A stretch of 64,000 nt of DNA, from positions 47,355 to 111,354 of the forward strand of contig JAETNO010000006.1 in assembly GCA_021768245.1 (NCBI GenBank), read 5' to 3'. The stretch is from Bacteroidaceae bacterium. GTDB lineage: Bacteria > Bacteroidota > Bacteroidia > Bacteroidales > Muribaculaceae. Made by a program: the position numbers and the translations under genes. Below are positions 9,974 to 19,277 of the stretch, one piece after another (positions within the stretch are counted from its first letter, which is position 1; every line of letters starts with the position of its first letter). The notes under the pieces are model-generated. The model did not search any database. It saw only the letters and a program-made list of their open reading frames with translations, and had not been told where the DNA came from.

Positions 9974-12610
9974 ATGATTGAAGAAGACCGCATAATTAAA
10001 ATTAATATTGAAAACGAGATGAAGAGCGCCTACATCGACTACTCGATGTCGGTCATTGTATCGCGTGCGCTACCCGACGTGCGCGACGGCCTGAAGCCGG
10101 TACACCGCCGCGTGCTCTTCGGAATGAACGAGATGGGCAACACATCCGATAAACCCCACAAGAAATCGGCCAATTGTGTCGGTGAGGTTATGGGTAAGTA
10201 CCATCCACACGGTGACTCGTCAATTTATGGCACGGTAGTGCGTCTCGCCCAGCCATGGGCCATGCGCTACACCCTCGTTGACGGACATGGCAACTTCGGC
10301 TCGGTCGATGGCGACGGCGCGGCTGCCATGCGTTACACTGAAGTGCGTCTTCAGAAACTCGGTGAGGAAATGCTCGCTGACATCGACAGCGATACCGTAG
10401 ATTTCCAGCCCAACTACGACAACTCACGTAAGGAACCCGTTGTGCTCCCTACGCGCTATCCCAACCTCCTTGTCAACGGAGCTTCCGGCATTGCCGTGGG
10501 TATGGCCACGAACATGCCGACCCACAACCTCGCGGAGTCAATCAACGCCTGCGTGGCCTATATCGACGATCCTGAGATTGACATCGACGGGTTAATGAAA
10601 TATATACCAGCCCCTGACTTCCCTACAGGCGGCACGATTTATGGTTACAGCGGTGTCAAGGAGGCTTATGAGACAGGTCGCGGTCGCATCGTGATTCGTT
10701 CGAAAGCCGAAATCGAGGTTGAGGACAACCATGAGAATATTATAGTCACCGAAATTCCCTATAGTGTAAACAAGGCCGAACTCATCGCATATATCGCCCA
10801 GCTCGTCAACGACAAGAAGCTCGACGGCATTGCCGACATCAATGATGAGAGTAACTATAAGGGCATGCGTATCGTCATAAAGCTCAAGAGCGATGCTAAC
10901 GCAAGCGTAGTGCTCAACAAGCTCTATAAAATGACCCAGATGCAGGCCTCTTTCAGCGTCAACAACGTGGCCCTGGTAGGCGGTCGCCCGAAGACACTCA
11001 ATCTAAAGGAGCTCATAGCCGAGTTTGTGGCCCACCGTCATGAGGTTGTTATCCGTCGCACCAAGTTTGAACTTAACCGCGCCCAGGAGCGTGCCCACAT
11101 CCTTGAAGGCCTCATCATCGCATCTCAGAATATCGACGAGGTAATAAAGATTATCCGTGGCGCATCCGACACCCAGAGTGCACGCGACGCCTTGAAGGAG
11201 CGCTTCGGCCTTTCCGACCCTCAGACCGCAGCCATCGTGGAGATGCGTCTGCGACAGCTCACAGGATTGGAACAGGACAAACTCCGCAACGAGTATGAAG
11301 CCCTCGAAAAGGAAATCGCCCGTCTGGAGCAGATTCTGTCGGACGATGCAACCTGCCGTGCTCTTATAAAGGATGAACTCATAGAAATCCGTGACAAATA
11401 TGGCGATGCACGCCGTACGGACATCGATTATACCGCAGGCGATTTCAACGCTGAGGATTTCTATGCCGACGATGATATGATTATCACCGTTTCCCATCTC
11501 GGCTACATAAAGCGTACGCAACTCAGCGAGTTCCGCGCGCAGAACCGTGGCGGAGTAGGGGCAAAGGGCTCCGACACACGCAACGAGGATTTCATCGAGC
11601 ACATCTATCCTGCCTCGATGCACAACTATATGCTTTTCTTCACTCAGAAAGGCCGTTGCTACTGGCTCAAGGTCTATGAAATCCCTGAAGGGGCTAAGAA
11701 CTCGAAGGGCCGTGCAATACAGAATATGCTAAACATAGAGCCTGACGACTCTGTCAAGGCGTTTATATGCACGAAGTCACTTGGAGATGCTGAGTTTGTC
11801 AACACTCATAACCTCGTCTTTGCTACCAAGAAGGGCGTTATTAAGAAGACCAAACTCGAGGCATATTCACGTCCACGTGCCCGTGGTGTCAACGCCATTA
11901 TAATCCGTGAGGGAGATGAACTTCTCGCAGTGGAAATGACCGACGGCAACAGCGAAATCCTCCTTGCCAACCGAAACGGACGCGCTATCCGCTTCCCCGA
12001 AAGCAAAGTGCGTGAGATGGGCCGCATGTCGGCCGGTGTCCGGGGCATGACTCTCGACGGCGATGAAGATGAAGTGGTCGGAATGATTTGCATGCCTTCC
12101 GGTACGTCAAACGATGTCATGGTGCTCAGCGAGCGTGGCTACGGTAAGCGTACACCGCTCGATTCTGAAATCACTGATGAGAATGGTGCCGTGGTTGAGA
12201 AGGTGCCTGTCTACCGTGTGACGAACCGTGGCGGTAAGGGTGTGCGTACGATGAATGTCACCGATAAAACCGGTCGTCTGGTAGCCATCGAGAGCGTGAA
12301 TGACGGAAACGACCTTGTAATCATCAATAAGAGCGGTATCACACTCCGAATCCATGTTTCAGACATCAGGGTTCAGGGCCGTGCCACTCAGGGAGTCCGC
12401 ATAATAAACCTTGAGAAGAGGAACGACACTATAGCCTCCGTCTGCTGCGTGGACACTGACCCCGAAGAGGAAGTGGAACAGGTGGAAGCCCAGGAGGTGG
12501 AACCCGACATGATGGCTGCTGACACCTTTGATGCCGATGAGGTTGACGAAGAGGTGATTGACGATGAAATCGATGAAGAAGCCACCGATGATACCGACGA
12601 CAATGAATAA
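9974..12610 (+). CDS. gyrA: DNA gyrase subunit A
   Basis: An 878-residue GyrA that breaks and rejoins DNA for negative supercoiling with GyrB (not in this window). The catalytic Tyr is Tyr121 in AAMRYTEVRL. The quinolone-determining segment reads HGDSSIYGT (79-87), so the residue matching E. coli Ser83 is Ser82 and the one matching Asp87 is Gly86. The C-terminal beta-pinwheel contains a divergent GyrA box, QNRGGVG (523-529). The last ~45 residues are an Asp/Glu-rich tail. The ATG at 9974 starts the conserved N-terminus MIEEDRIIKINIE; the ATG at 9926 precedes the -7 box. A TPR protein gene follows after 34 bases and is probably cotranscribed. Confidence 0.96.
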   Translation: MIEEDRIIKINIENEMKSAYIDYSMSVIVSRALPDVRDGLKPVHRRVLFGMNEMGNTSDKPHKKSANCVGEVMGKYHPHGDSSIYGTVVRLAQPWAMRYTLVDGHGNFGSVDGDGAAAMRYTEVRLQKLGEEMLADIDSDTVDFQPNYDNSRKEPVVLPTRYPNLLVNGASGIAVGMATNMPTHNLAESINACVAYIDDPEIDIDGLMKYIPAPDFPTGGTIYGYSGVKEAYETGRGRIVIRSKAEIEVEDNHENIIVTEIPYSVNKAELIAYIAQLVNDKKLDGIADINDESNYKGMRIVIKLKSDANASVVLNKLYKMTQMQASFSVNNVALVGGRPKTLNLKELIAEFVAHRHEVVIRRTKFELNRAQERAHILEGLIIASQNIDEVIKIIRGASDTQSARDALKERFGLSDPQTAAIVEMRLRQLTGLEQDKLRNEYEALEKEIARLEQILSDDATCRALIKDELIEIRDKYGDARRTDIDYTAGDFNAEDFYADDDMIITVSHLGYIKRTQLSEFRAQNRGGVGAKGSDTRNEDFIEHIYPASMHNYMLFFTQKGRCYWLKVYEIPEGAKNSKGRAIQNMLNIEPDDSVKAFICTKSLGDAEFVNTHNLVFATKKGVIKKTKLEAYSRPRARGVNAIIIREGDELLAVEMTDGNSEILLANRNGRAIRFPESKVREMGRMSAGVRGMTLDGDEDEVVGMICMPSGTSNDVMVLSERGYGKRTPLDSEITDENGAVVEKVPVYRVTNRGGKGVRTMNVTDKTGRLVAIESVNDGNDLVIINKSGITLRIHVSDIRVQGRATQGVRIINLEKRNDTIASVCCVDTDPEEEVEQVEAQEVEPDMMAADTFDADEVDEEVIDDEIDEEATDDTDDNE

Positions 12611-12644
12611 TAATTAAAATACCTCTAAGTAATAATCAACTATT

Positions 12645-13871
12645 ATGAAAAAAATCTGCGTCTTAACAATCGGAATGTTCGCCGCCACATCAATGACCGC
12701 ACAGGTTGCCGTGGTCAAGGAGGCTGAAAAGGCGTTCAAGAGCGCGGACAGCTATGCTGCCTATCAGAAGGCCGTGGAGACTATCACTCCCGCTTTCTCT
12801 AGTCCGGAAACAGACAAACAGGCCCAGACATACTGGATTCCCGGTAAGGCCGGTTTCAAACTCTACGACGACCTTTTTGCTAAGAAATCATTCGGCCAGG
12901 ACGTGAATCTTGTCGACATGGGCAATGCGCTTCTCGACGGTTTCAACTATGGAATGAAAGCTCTTGCGGTCGACACTGTTGTCGATGCCAAAGGCAAGGT
13001 GAAGACAAAATACTCAAAAGAGATTGCAGGCCAGATTGCAGGCCATGAGAATGACTTCATAAATGCCGGTGCCGCCTTCTGGGATGCCCGTGATTTCAAG
13101 AAAGCTTACGAAGCTTTCACAGCCTACCTCGTGATTCCTGAAAATCCTGCACTCGGCAAACTCGCTCCTCAGGCACTTCCCGATTCTACGGTAGCTTCTA
13201 TTGAATATAACCGTGCTCTCGCTGCATGGCAGGCCGAGATGCTTCCCCAGGCTGCAGAAGCTTTCGATAAAATCATGGTAATCGGCTATGATGATCCTCA
13301 GGCTTATGACTATGCCTATAGCGTGGCATACGGAATGAAGGATGAACCCCGTAAGCTCCGTTATTCGCAGACAGCCCTTGAGAAGTTTGGCACGAAGGAT
13401 CCTAAGTTCCTTCAGCGCGTGGTTAACTCCTATATTGAGGCTAAGGATTTCGACAAAGCTACAAAAATGCTCAACGAAGCCATCGCTTCCGACCCCAACA
13501 ATGCCGCTTACTATCTCTCGCTTGGCGTGCTGAAAGAGCAGCAGAATGATTTCAAGGGTGCGAAAGAAGATTATAAGAAAGCTGTTGACCTTGATGCGAC
13601 AAACACTTTCAATAACCTCTACTATGGCCGTATGCTCGTGCAGGAGTATGACGCTCTTGACCAGAAGGCCGCTAACATGTCGCAGGCTGAATACAATAAG
13701 TATAACTACGAGAACATGCGTCCTCTTCTTGTCGAGGCTACGAAATATCTCGAAAAAGCCTATGAACTTGACAATGAGCAGACCGATGCGCTCCGTTATC
13801 TCAAGAATATCTACTATGTCTTGAACGACGGTGACAATCTCAAACGCGTGGAAGCTCTTCTCGCCCAATAA
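12645..13871 (+). CDS. Exported tetratricopeptide-repeat protein
   Basis: A 408-residue protein with a signal peptide (MKKICVLTIGMFAATSMTAQ) and several TPR-like helix pairs. The clearest is NEAIASDPNNAAYYLSLGVLK, followed by AKEDYKKAVDLDATNT and a third near the C-terminus (ATKYLEKAYELDNEQTDALR). TPR arrays bind protein partners, and this one would work in the periplasm or at the inner face of the outer membrane. A TPR gene directly after gyrA is familiar in Bacteroidales (from memory), but no specific function is known to me. It probably shares the gyrA transcript, which a strong hairpin closes at 13903-13950. Confidence 0.85.
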   Translation: MKKICVLTIGMFAATSMTAQVAVVKEAEKAFKSADSYAAYQKAVETITPAFSSPETDKQAQTYWIPGKAGFKLYDDLFAKKSFGQDVNLVDMGNALLDGFNYGMKALAVDTVVDAKGKVKTKYSKEIAGQIAGHENDFINAGAAFWDARDFKKAYEAFTAYLVIPENPALGKLAPQALPDSTVASIEYNRALAAWQAEMLPQAAEAFDKIMVIGYDDPQAYDYAYSVAYGMKDEPRKLRYSQTALEKFGTKDPKFLQRVVNSYIEAKDFDKATKMLNEAIASDPNNAAYYLSLGVLKEQQNDFKGAKEDYKKAVDLDATNTFNNLYYGRMLVQEYDALDQKAANMSQAEYNKYNYENMRPLLVEATKYLEKAYELDNEQTDALRYLKNIYYVLNDGDNLKRVEALLAQ

Positions 13872-13902
13872 ACACAGAAACTAACTTTCCCCGATAAATA
13901 AG

Positions 13903-13950
13903 CTGTGGCTTCCCCGATATCAGATTTAATGAAAATCGGAGGAGCCACAG
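13903..13950 (+). terminator. Hairpin, probable terminator of gyrA-TPR unit
   Basis: A 16-position stem (13903-13918 with 13935-13950) carries one G-T wobble and one C-A mismatch, and is followed by a weak T-rich run (TTACATTTAATTT). Because the hairpin occupies 13903-13950, the in-frame GTG at 13905 is unlikely to start the next gene. Confidence 0.65.
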
Positions 13951-13988
13951 TTACATTTAATTTAGAATCAACTATCTTATCTTTCCGG

Positions 13989-14528
13989 ATGGACACTCTT
14001 GAACAATTTGATGCTGCATTGGCTGCGTGCAGAAAAGTATTTGTCGATAAACTTTCCGATTATGGAGCTTCATGGCGCATCATGCGTCCCCGTTCCATAA
14101 CTGACCAGCTTTATATAAAGGCCAAGCGCATACGCACTCTTGAAGAGGATGAAGCCATGATTGACGAGGGCATACTGGGTGAGTTTATGGCGATAGTCAA
14201 TTATGGTATTATCGGTCTGATTCAGCTCCGTCTTGGATTTGCTGATAAAGCTGATATCGATAACAGTGATGCTATTGCCCTATATGATGAGTTTGCCTCA
14301 AGCTCCCGTGCTCTTATGGCCGCAAAGACCCACGACTACGGTGATGCATGGCGTGGGATGAGGGTAAATTCATACACCGATTTTATCCTCACGAAAATCC
14401 AGCGGGTGAAGGAGATTGAAGGAAATGGCGGAAGGACTATGGTATCCGAGGGTATCGATTCCAACTATATGGACATAATAAACTATGCAATCTTCGCAAT
14501 CATCAAACTCACGGAGCAGCAGGCTTGA
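13989..14528 (+). CDS. DUF1599 protein with two tandem copies of the domain
   Basis: A 179-residue cytoplasmic protein built of two related halves. The first reads FDAALAACRKVFVDKLSDYG..., the second YDEFASSSRALMAAKTHDYG.... Both carry a K-x3-DYG-x-(S/A)WR-x-MR block, an acidic ILGEFMAIVNY or SNYMDIINY block and a closing IxxLIQLxL-like helix. DUF1599 has been linked by comparative genomics to nucleotide modification or hydrolysis (an all-alpha NTP-pyrophosphatase-like fold), but no reaction is proven to my knowledge. The ATG at 13989 is preferred because the upstream GTG lies in a terminator hairpin. The 3' end overlaps the next gene by 44 bases. Confidence 0.85.
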   Translation: MDTLEQFDAALAACRKVFVDKLSDYGASWRIMRPRSITDQLYIKAKRIRTLEEDEAMIDEGILGEFMAIVNYGIIGLIQLRLGFADKADIDNSDAIALYDEFASSSRALMAAKTHDYGDAWRGMRVNSYTDFILTKIQRVKEIEGNGGRTMVSEGIDSNYMDIINYAIFAIIKLTEQQA

Positions 14529-15828
14529 CAGATTTTTTCATCCTGCAGTCGTATGGGTGCTCCGCTTTCTGGTAGGGGCGGTGTTCATCTTATCCGGGTT
14601 TACGAAAAGTATTGACCCCTGGGGTAGTTTCTATAAGATTGGAGAGTATCTTGAAGCCTGGGGGTGGGATATCCCGTCGTCCTTTATTGTTATGGGTGCT
14701 TTCCTGCTTGGGGGGATTGAATTTGTAGTCGGTTTCCTCCTGTTGCTGGGTTGCTACAGGCGCAGTGCCGTATGGATTCTTTTATTGATGATGGCCTTTA
14801 TGCTTCCGCTCACCCTTTATATAGCGGTAGCTAATCCTGTGGCAGATTGTGGCTGTTTCGGCGATTTCCTGGTAATATCCAATACGGCCACTTTCATCAA
14901 GAATATTTTCCTGACGGCTATGCTTGTCTATCTCGTGCCGTTCAACCATCGGGCAGAGGGCTTGTTTGTCCCTTACGTGCAATGGATTGTCGGAGGCTTG
15001 CTCTCGCTCTATATACTCATAGTAGCTCTCTATGGCTATAATGTGCAGCCGTTGATAGATTTTCGCCGTTTCGCTCCAGGGACGGAACTACTTTCCACTA
15101 CCGGTACGGATGAGAGCGGCGATGTCGATTTTGAGTTCATCTATGAAAAGGACGGCAGGAAGGAAAGTTTTACAATAGACAATCTTCCTGATTCGACATG
15201 GACTTTTATTGACAGGAAGCTTTTGTCGGGTTCGGAGGATATCTCTGACGGTTTCAGTGTCATTGTCGATGGTGAGGACGTCGCGCCTGAAATCATTGAT
15301 ACCGAAACAGACCAGTTCGTTGTCACGATTCCTGAGCTTCGTGCGGTTGACCTTTCCTACACCTATCTGTTGAATGAGCTCAATGACTATATCTCAGAGC
15401 GCGGAGGCTCGATGGTCGCTCTCGTCAATGGCGATGATAAAGGCATAGAGTGGTGGCGCGATGTATCTATGGCCTCCTATCCGATTTATAGTGCCGAGCC
15501 TACGCTTATCAAGGAACTTGCCCGTGGTCGTGCGGCTATAGTCTATCTTCATGAGGGTGTGGTCGAATGGAAGCGTACTTTATCATCGATTAGCTATTCT
15601 TTTGTGACCGAGACTCCTCCCGGAGAGATTACAGACCGGCTAAATCCCGCTACCGGCTATGTCCTTAATACATTGACACTAATTTTTGCAGCCATTATAG
15701 TTGTTATTATGATTTTAGACAGAAGCGGACGACTTGTAGGTTGGTTGATAAAACGGCGCAAGCGAAAAGCCTTGAAGTCTATGAAAGCTATGGGGCATGA
15801 TATCGGAGAGGAAGAAACGAAACATTAA
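14485..15828 (+). CDS. BT_3928-family DoxX/MauE-like membrane protein
   Basis: A 447-residue membrane protein. Four membrane helices in the first ~170 residues resemble DoxX/MauE (FLVGAVFILSGFTKSIDPWG), with the diagnostic loop VADCGCFGD containing two closely spaced cysteines. A soluble domain of ~210 residues follows, then a last helix (about 392-412) and a basic tail. MauE-type proteins are tied to quinone- or thiol-linked redox chemistry in the membrane; the specific role here is unknown. It overlaps the DUF1599 gene by 44 bases, suggesting translational coupling. In Bacteroides this pair is, from memory, usually followed by tpiA; here nhaA follows a terminator instead. Confidence 0.82.
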   Translation: MQSSQSSNSRSSRLDRFFHPAVVWVLRFLVGAVFILSGFTKSIDPWGSFYKIGEYLEAWGWDIPSSFIVMGAFLLGGIEFVVGFLLLLGCYRRSAVWILLLMMAFMLPLTLYIAVANPVADCGCFGDFLVISNTATFIKNIFLTAMLVYLVPFNHRAEGLFVPYVQWIVGGLLSLYILIVALYGYNVQPLIDFRRFAPGTELLSTTGTDESGDVDFEFIYEKDGRKESFTIDNLPDSTWTFIDRKLLSGSEDISDGFSVIVDGEDVAPEIIDTETDQFVVTIPELRAVDLSYTYLLNELNDYISERGGSMVALVNGDDKGIEWWRDVSMASYPIYSAEPTLIKELARGRAAIVYLHEGVVEWKRTLSSISYSFVTETPPGEITDRLNPATGYVLNTLTLIFAAIIVVIMILDRSGRLVGWLIKRRKRKALKSMKAMGHDIGEEETKH

Positions 15829-15882
15829 ATAGTGACGGATTGTTAATCTTATGATAAAGTTTGACAATCCGTCATTATTTTT
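15828..15882 (+). terminator. Terminator after the DoxX-like gene
   Basis: A stem of 16 positions with one mismatch (15828-15843 with 15864-15879) ends in a T-run. The hairpin begins on the last base of the stop codon. Confidence 0.8.
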
Positions 15883-15902
15883 AATATATACCGTTTTAAT
15901 AT

Positions 15903-17306
15903 ATGTCACACGTTTCTTCACCTCGTCGCAATCCGGCTGACTTTGAGGCTGGAGGATTCGGCCATCATATCTTCTATTCGGCCAGGCAGGCTTTGCGCCA
16001 TCATGCAACGGGCGGTAATGTCCTTATATTCGCTACATTGCTGGCCTTGATTGTCGCCAATATCCCGGGGCTTAATACGCTCTATAATGAATTTTGGAAT
16101 CAGGAGATGCGTCTACAGGTGGGAGATTTCAACATATTTTCCCATGGGGGACATCCTATGACAGTCCTGCAGTTTATCAATGATGCTCTGATGGCACTCT
16201 TCTTTTTCACTATAGGACTTGAGATAAAAAGGGAAGTTTTGGTGGGAGAACTTTCATCTTTCCGTCAAGCCTTGCTTCCCATAATGGGGGCGATTGGCGG
16301 TATGATTTTTCCGGTAGGCCTTTATCTGCTGTTGTCGGTCGGAACAGACTATGTCGACGGAGCGGCCATCCCGATGGCGACTGATATAGCGTTTTCACTT
16401 GGTGTCCTTGCAATTCTTGGCTCACGGGTGCCGATTTCGTTGAAAATTTTCCTGACCACTCTTGCCGTTGTCGATGATATAGGCGGAATAATCGTGATTG
16501 CGGCCTTCTATTCATCCCATATCGACCTCATGTTTATATCTTATGCTGTCATAGGGCTCGCAGTCCTGATTCTTGGAGGCATGGTGATGAAAATCCAGAG
16601 TAAGATATTTTATGTTGTTGTCGGTGGTATAGTCTGGTTCTTTGTTCTCAATTCCGGCATACATCCTACGATTGCAGGTGTATTGATTGCGTTCTGCGTG
16701 CCTTCCGAACCCGTGTTCGCTCCCAGAAAATATGTCAGGATAATCCGTGATTCAATCCGTAACTTCGATGAGGCCGACGATGAAAATCTCGGTAAGGAAA
16801 ATCTCCTTAATCATGATGAACTTGATTGGCTAAAGCAGATTGAAAGTGCATCCGACAAGGTCATTTCTCCATTGCAGGATTTGGAAGACTCGCTCCATCC
16901 GGTCATAAATTATCTTATAATACCTCTATTCGCTTTTGCCAATGCCGGAATTTATTTACTCGACATGAATCCTGTGACAATTGTGAGCGGCATAAGCCTC
17001 GCTATCATAGTCGGACTTGTGCTGGGTAAGTTCATAGGCATATTCATTTTCTCTTGGCTGACGGTTAAGTTGCACATGGCGCCTATGCCCGACCAATCAA
17101 ATTGGAAGATGATTGCCGCCGTATCGATGCTCGGAGGCATCGGATTCACGGTTTCTCTCTTCATCGCCAATCTTTCATTTGGCGACGGAGGTCCTGCTGG
17201 GCTCGCCCTTCTCAATGATGCTAAACTCGGCATCGTGGTCGGCTCACTCCTCGCAGGAATAATCGGCTATTTCCTCCTTTCCCGCTACTTGCCCCGGGAG
17301 TCATAG
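15903..17306 (+). CDS. nhaA: Na+/H+ antiporter NhaA
   Basis: A 467-residue inner-membrane antiporter that exports Na+ in exchange for protons. The family signatures are present: FFFTIGLEIKRE in the second helix region, MATDIAFSLGVL with Asp161 (E. coli Asp133 position) and VVDDIGGI with the transport aspartates Asp191-Asp192 (E. coli Asp163-Asp164). The C-terminal block LGGIGFTVSLFIANLSF is also typical. A loop of about 60 mostly charged residues (about 275-330) is longer than in the E. coli protein (388 residues) and is common in larger NhaA variants. The gene stands alone between a terminator and the promoter of the next unit. Confidence 0.95.
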   Translation: MSHVSSPRRNPADFEAGGFGHHIFYSARQALRHHATGGNVLIFATLLALIVANIPGLNTLYNEFWNQEMRLQVGDFNIFSHGGHPMTVLQFINDALMALFFFTIGLEIKREVLVGELSSFRQALLPIMGAIGGMIFPVGLYLLLSVGTDYVDGAAIPMATDIAFSLGVLAILGSRVPISLKIFLTTLAVVDDIGGIIVIAAFYSSHIDLMFISYAVIGLAVLILGGMVMKIQSKIFYVVVGGIVWFFVLNSGIHPTIAGVLIAFCVPSEPVFAPRKYVRIIRDSIRNFDEADDENLGKENLLNHDELDWLKQIESASDKVISPLQDLEDSLHPVINYLIIPLFAFANAGIYLLDMNPVTIVSGISLAIIVGLVLGKFIGIFIFSWLTVKLHMAPMPDQSNWKMIAAVSMLGGIGFTVSLFIANLSFGDGGPAGLALLNDAKLGIVVGSLLAGIIGYFLLSRYLPRES

Positions 17307-17363
17307 AGTTCTGTCCATAAAAATTATACATATTTATTTTTGTTTTTGTCTCTTATATGGGTT

Positions 17364-17388
17364 CATATGAGTGTTAAAACCTCATATG
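17364..17388. repeat. Inverted repeat just upstream of a promoter
   Basis: CATATGAG (17364-17371) and CTCATATG (17381-17388) form a perfect 8-base-pair inverted repeat with a 9-base spacer, ending 2 bases before the -33 box. It could be an operator or the weak 3' hairpin of nhaA; no T-run follows. Confidence 0.4.
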
Positions 17389-17390
17389 CA

Positions 17391-17422
17391 TTTGGATTTA
17401 TATCTACGGGATATTAACTTTG
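17391..17422 (+). promoter_or_regulatory. Promoter of the transglutaminase-like pair
   Basis: TTTG (17391-17394), a 20-base spacer and TAACTTTG (17415-17422) match the Bacteroidota consensus. The predicted start near 17426 leaves a leader of about 28 bases before the TTG start at 17454. Confidence 0.75.
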
Positions 17423-17453
17423 TGTTTTAACCTTCTGCAATATCCCTGATTAT

Positions 17454-19271
17454 TTGAAACTGCGAATTATACATATAATAATTTTAGCAGTGTCATCACT
17501 CGTTGCCATTGCTGGGGATGATAATGTCATAGTTGACGCTTTAATTGATTCATACGTCATAGAAGAGCGTAATGGTGTGCCTGTGGCGGTCAGAAATGTG
17601 GAGAAAATCTTTTATAATGCTCAACGGTATGATGATAAGGCTGTTAGTATAATTGGTTACGGAGGCTCCATTTCCATAGATAAAGTATCTGCCCCGGGAG
17701 CTAAACCCGTGTATAGGCAATGGATTGACAGTGACGTTTTCTATAAGGATTCCCGTATATGTTTTGTGGAGCTTCCTGTTAAGCAGGGGAAAACTGTTAA
17801 GGTTGAGTTCCATCGCACATTTAAAAAACCGGAACAGTTTTGCAAGATAACCATGGCGAGCCTATATTATGTCAGAAATTATACTGTTGAAGTGTCAGTG
17901 CCGGCAATGTTGGTAAGCCGTATCAAAGTTTCACCATATAATCTTGCTTCCAATGTGGCCCTGACTTATGAGACAGACGATAAGGGCACAAAGACTTATC
18001 GTGTTTCCATTTCCGATTTCAGGCCGTTAAAAAATGAGGATTTGGCTCCCGCTTTGTCTGTCGCTGCTCCGGCATTACTTGTCACGGGCATTTTGGATGG
18101 TCTCGACGGAGTCTATGATTTCCTGAAGGGGTATGTGCCTGATAAACCGATTGACATTTCCGTGAAGGAAATGGCGGAGGAAATCACGACAGGAATTTAT
18201 AATGATATTGACAAAGCGGAGGCTATAGCTTCTTGGGTAAGACAGAATATTCGTTATGTGGCCATAGAACATGGCGAGTGGGCATATAGGCCTGATAATG
18301 CTGAAAATACGTTAGCTAAGAGATATGGCGATTGTAAATGTTCGGCAAATTTGATTAAGGCTATGCTTTGCAGTGTCGGTATTGACGGTCGTTTTTGTTG
18401 GATAGGAACAGCGCACACAGTTCCGCACGATTGGAAGGAGGTGCCGGCTTTGTGTTCAGGGAATCATTGTATTGCTGCTGCTATCATTGGCGATTCTATA
18501 ATTTATCTTGACGGGACTGTCAAATATTGTCCTTCTGCCTATCTCCCGCCTTCGATTCAAGGAAGACCTGTTATAATAGAGAATAATGATAACTATATTT
18601 ATGCTACTGTCCCAAGGCTTGAAGCATCTTCATCTAAAATACGGCATGAAACCTCACTGCTATTGGACACTGACAGGAGGGTGATAACCGGAAGAGTTTC
18701 GGAAACTGTGAATGGTTTGGACTACGTACAGTTGTTGCAACATTATTATTCACTGGGCATAAATTTTCGTCTCGCGTTTCTTGAAAAGTTTATATCTGAT
18801 GGCAACAGGTCTGTTTCTGTTACCGATGCATCGCTTGTGCATGGGAGTGATACGGCTGTTGTGACAGCTGAGGTAGAAAACCGGGCTGCTGTTACCGGTA
18901 CAGACAATGTCCTCTACGTGGAGTTTTCTCCTGTAAGGCAATCGGAATTTAAATTGATAGACCTCGGTATGCGTAGGCTGCCTTTGGCCTCCACTCCTCC
19001 TTTCTGTAGAGAGGGGTTGGCGAGTCTGTCTATCCCTGAAGGATGGGAACCGGAAGATTTGCCATTAAGATTTGATATTGACAACGAGTGGTTCTCAATT
19101 AAGGTCAATTATGAATATGATAGTGATAGAAGGATAGTTATGGCGTATTCTTCATTTGAAAACAAAGGTGCTCCCTGTAGCCTGGATAGAATCGACATCT
19201 ACAACAAAGCGGTCAAGGATTTTAATAGGATTGTCGGTACGTGGCTTTCAGTAAGAAAATCAGAAAAATGA
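17454..19271 (+). CDS. Exported DUF3857/transglutaminase-like protein
   Basis: A 605-residue protein with a signal peptide (KLRIIHIIILAVSSLVAIAG). An N-terminal DUF3857-like beta domain leads into a transglutaminase-like cysteine-protease fold. The catalytic triad is visible as Cys294 (YGDCKCSA), His338 (GNHCIAA) and Asp353 (YLDGT). A C-terminal beta domain follows. Such proteins are thought to process or bind proteins or peptides in the periplasm; the substrate is unknown. The start is a TTG, supported by a full signal peptide beginning there, the promoter 32 bases upstream and no ATG in a suitable place. It is followed after 6 bases by a related gene. Confidence 0.82.
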   Translation: MKLRIIHIIILAVSSLVAIAGDDNVIVDALIDSYVIEERNGVPVAVRNVEKIFYNAQRYDDKAVSIIGYGGSISIDKVSAPGAKPVYRQWIDSDVFYKDSRICFVELPVKQGKTVKVEFHRTFKKPEQFCKITMASLYYVRNYTVEVSVPAMLVSRIKVSPYNLASNVALTYETDDKGTKTYRVSISDFRPLKNEDLAPALSVAAPALLVTGILDGLDGVYDFLKGYVPDKPIDISVKEMAEEITTGIYNDIDKAEAIASWVRQNIRYVAIEHGEWAYRPDNAENTLAKRYGDCKCSANLIKAMLCSVGIDGRFCWIGTAHTVPHDWKEVPALCSGNHCIAAAIIGDSIIYLDGTVKYCPSAYLPPSIQGRPVIIENNDNYIYATVPRLEASSSKIRHETSLLLDTDRRVITGRVSETVNGLDYVQLLQHYYSLGINFRLAFLEKFISDGNRSVSVTDASLVHGSDTAVVTAEVENRAAVTGTDNVLYVEFSPVRQSEFKLIDLGMRRLPLASTPPFCREGLASLSIPEGWEPEDLPLRFDIDNEWFSIKVNYEYDSDRRIVMAYSSFENKGAPCSLDRIDIYNKAVKDFNRIVGTWLSVRKSEK

Positions 19272-19277
19272 ATTACC

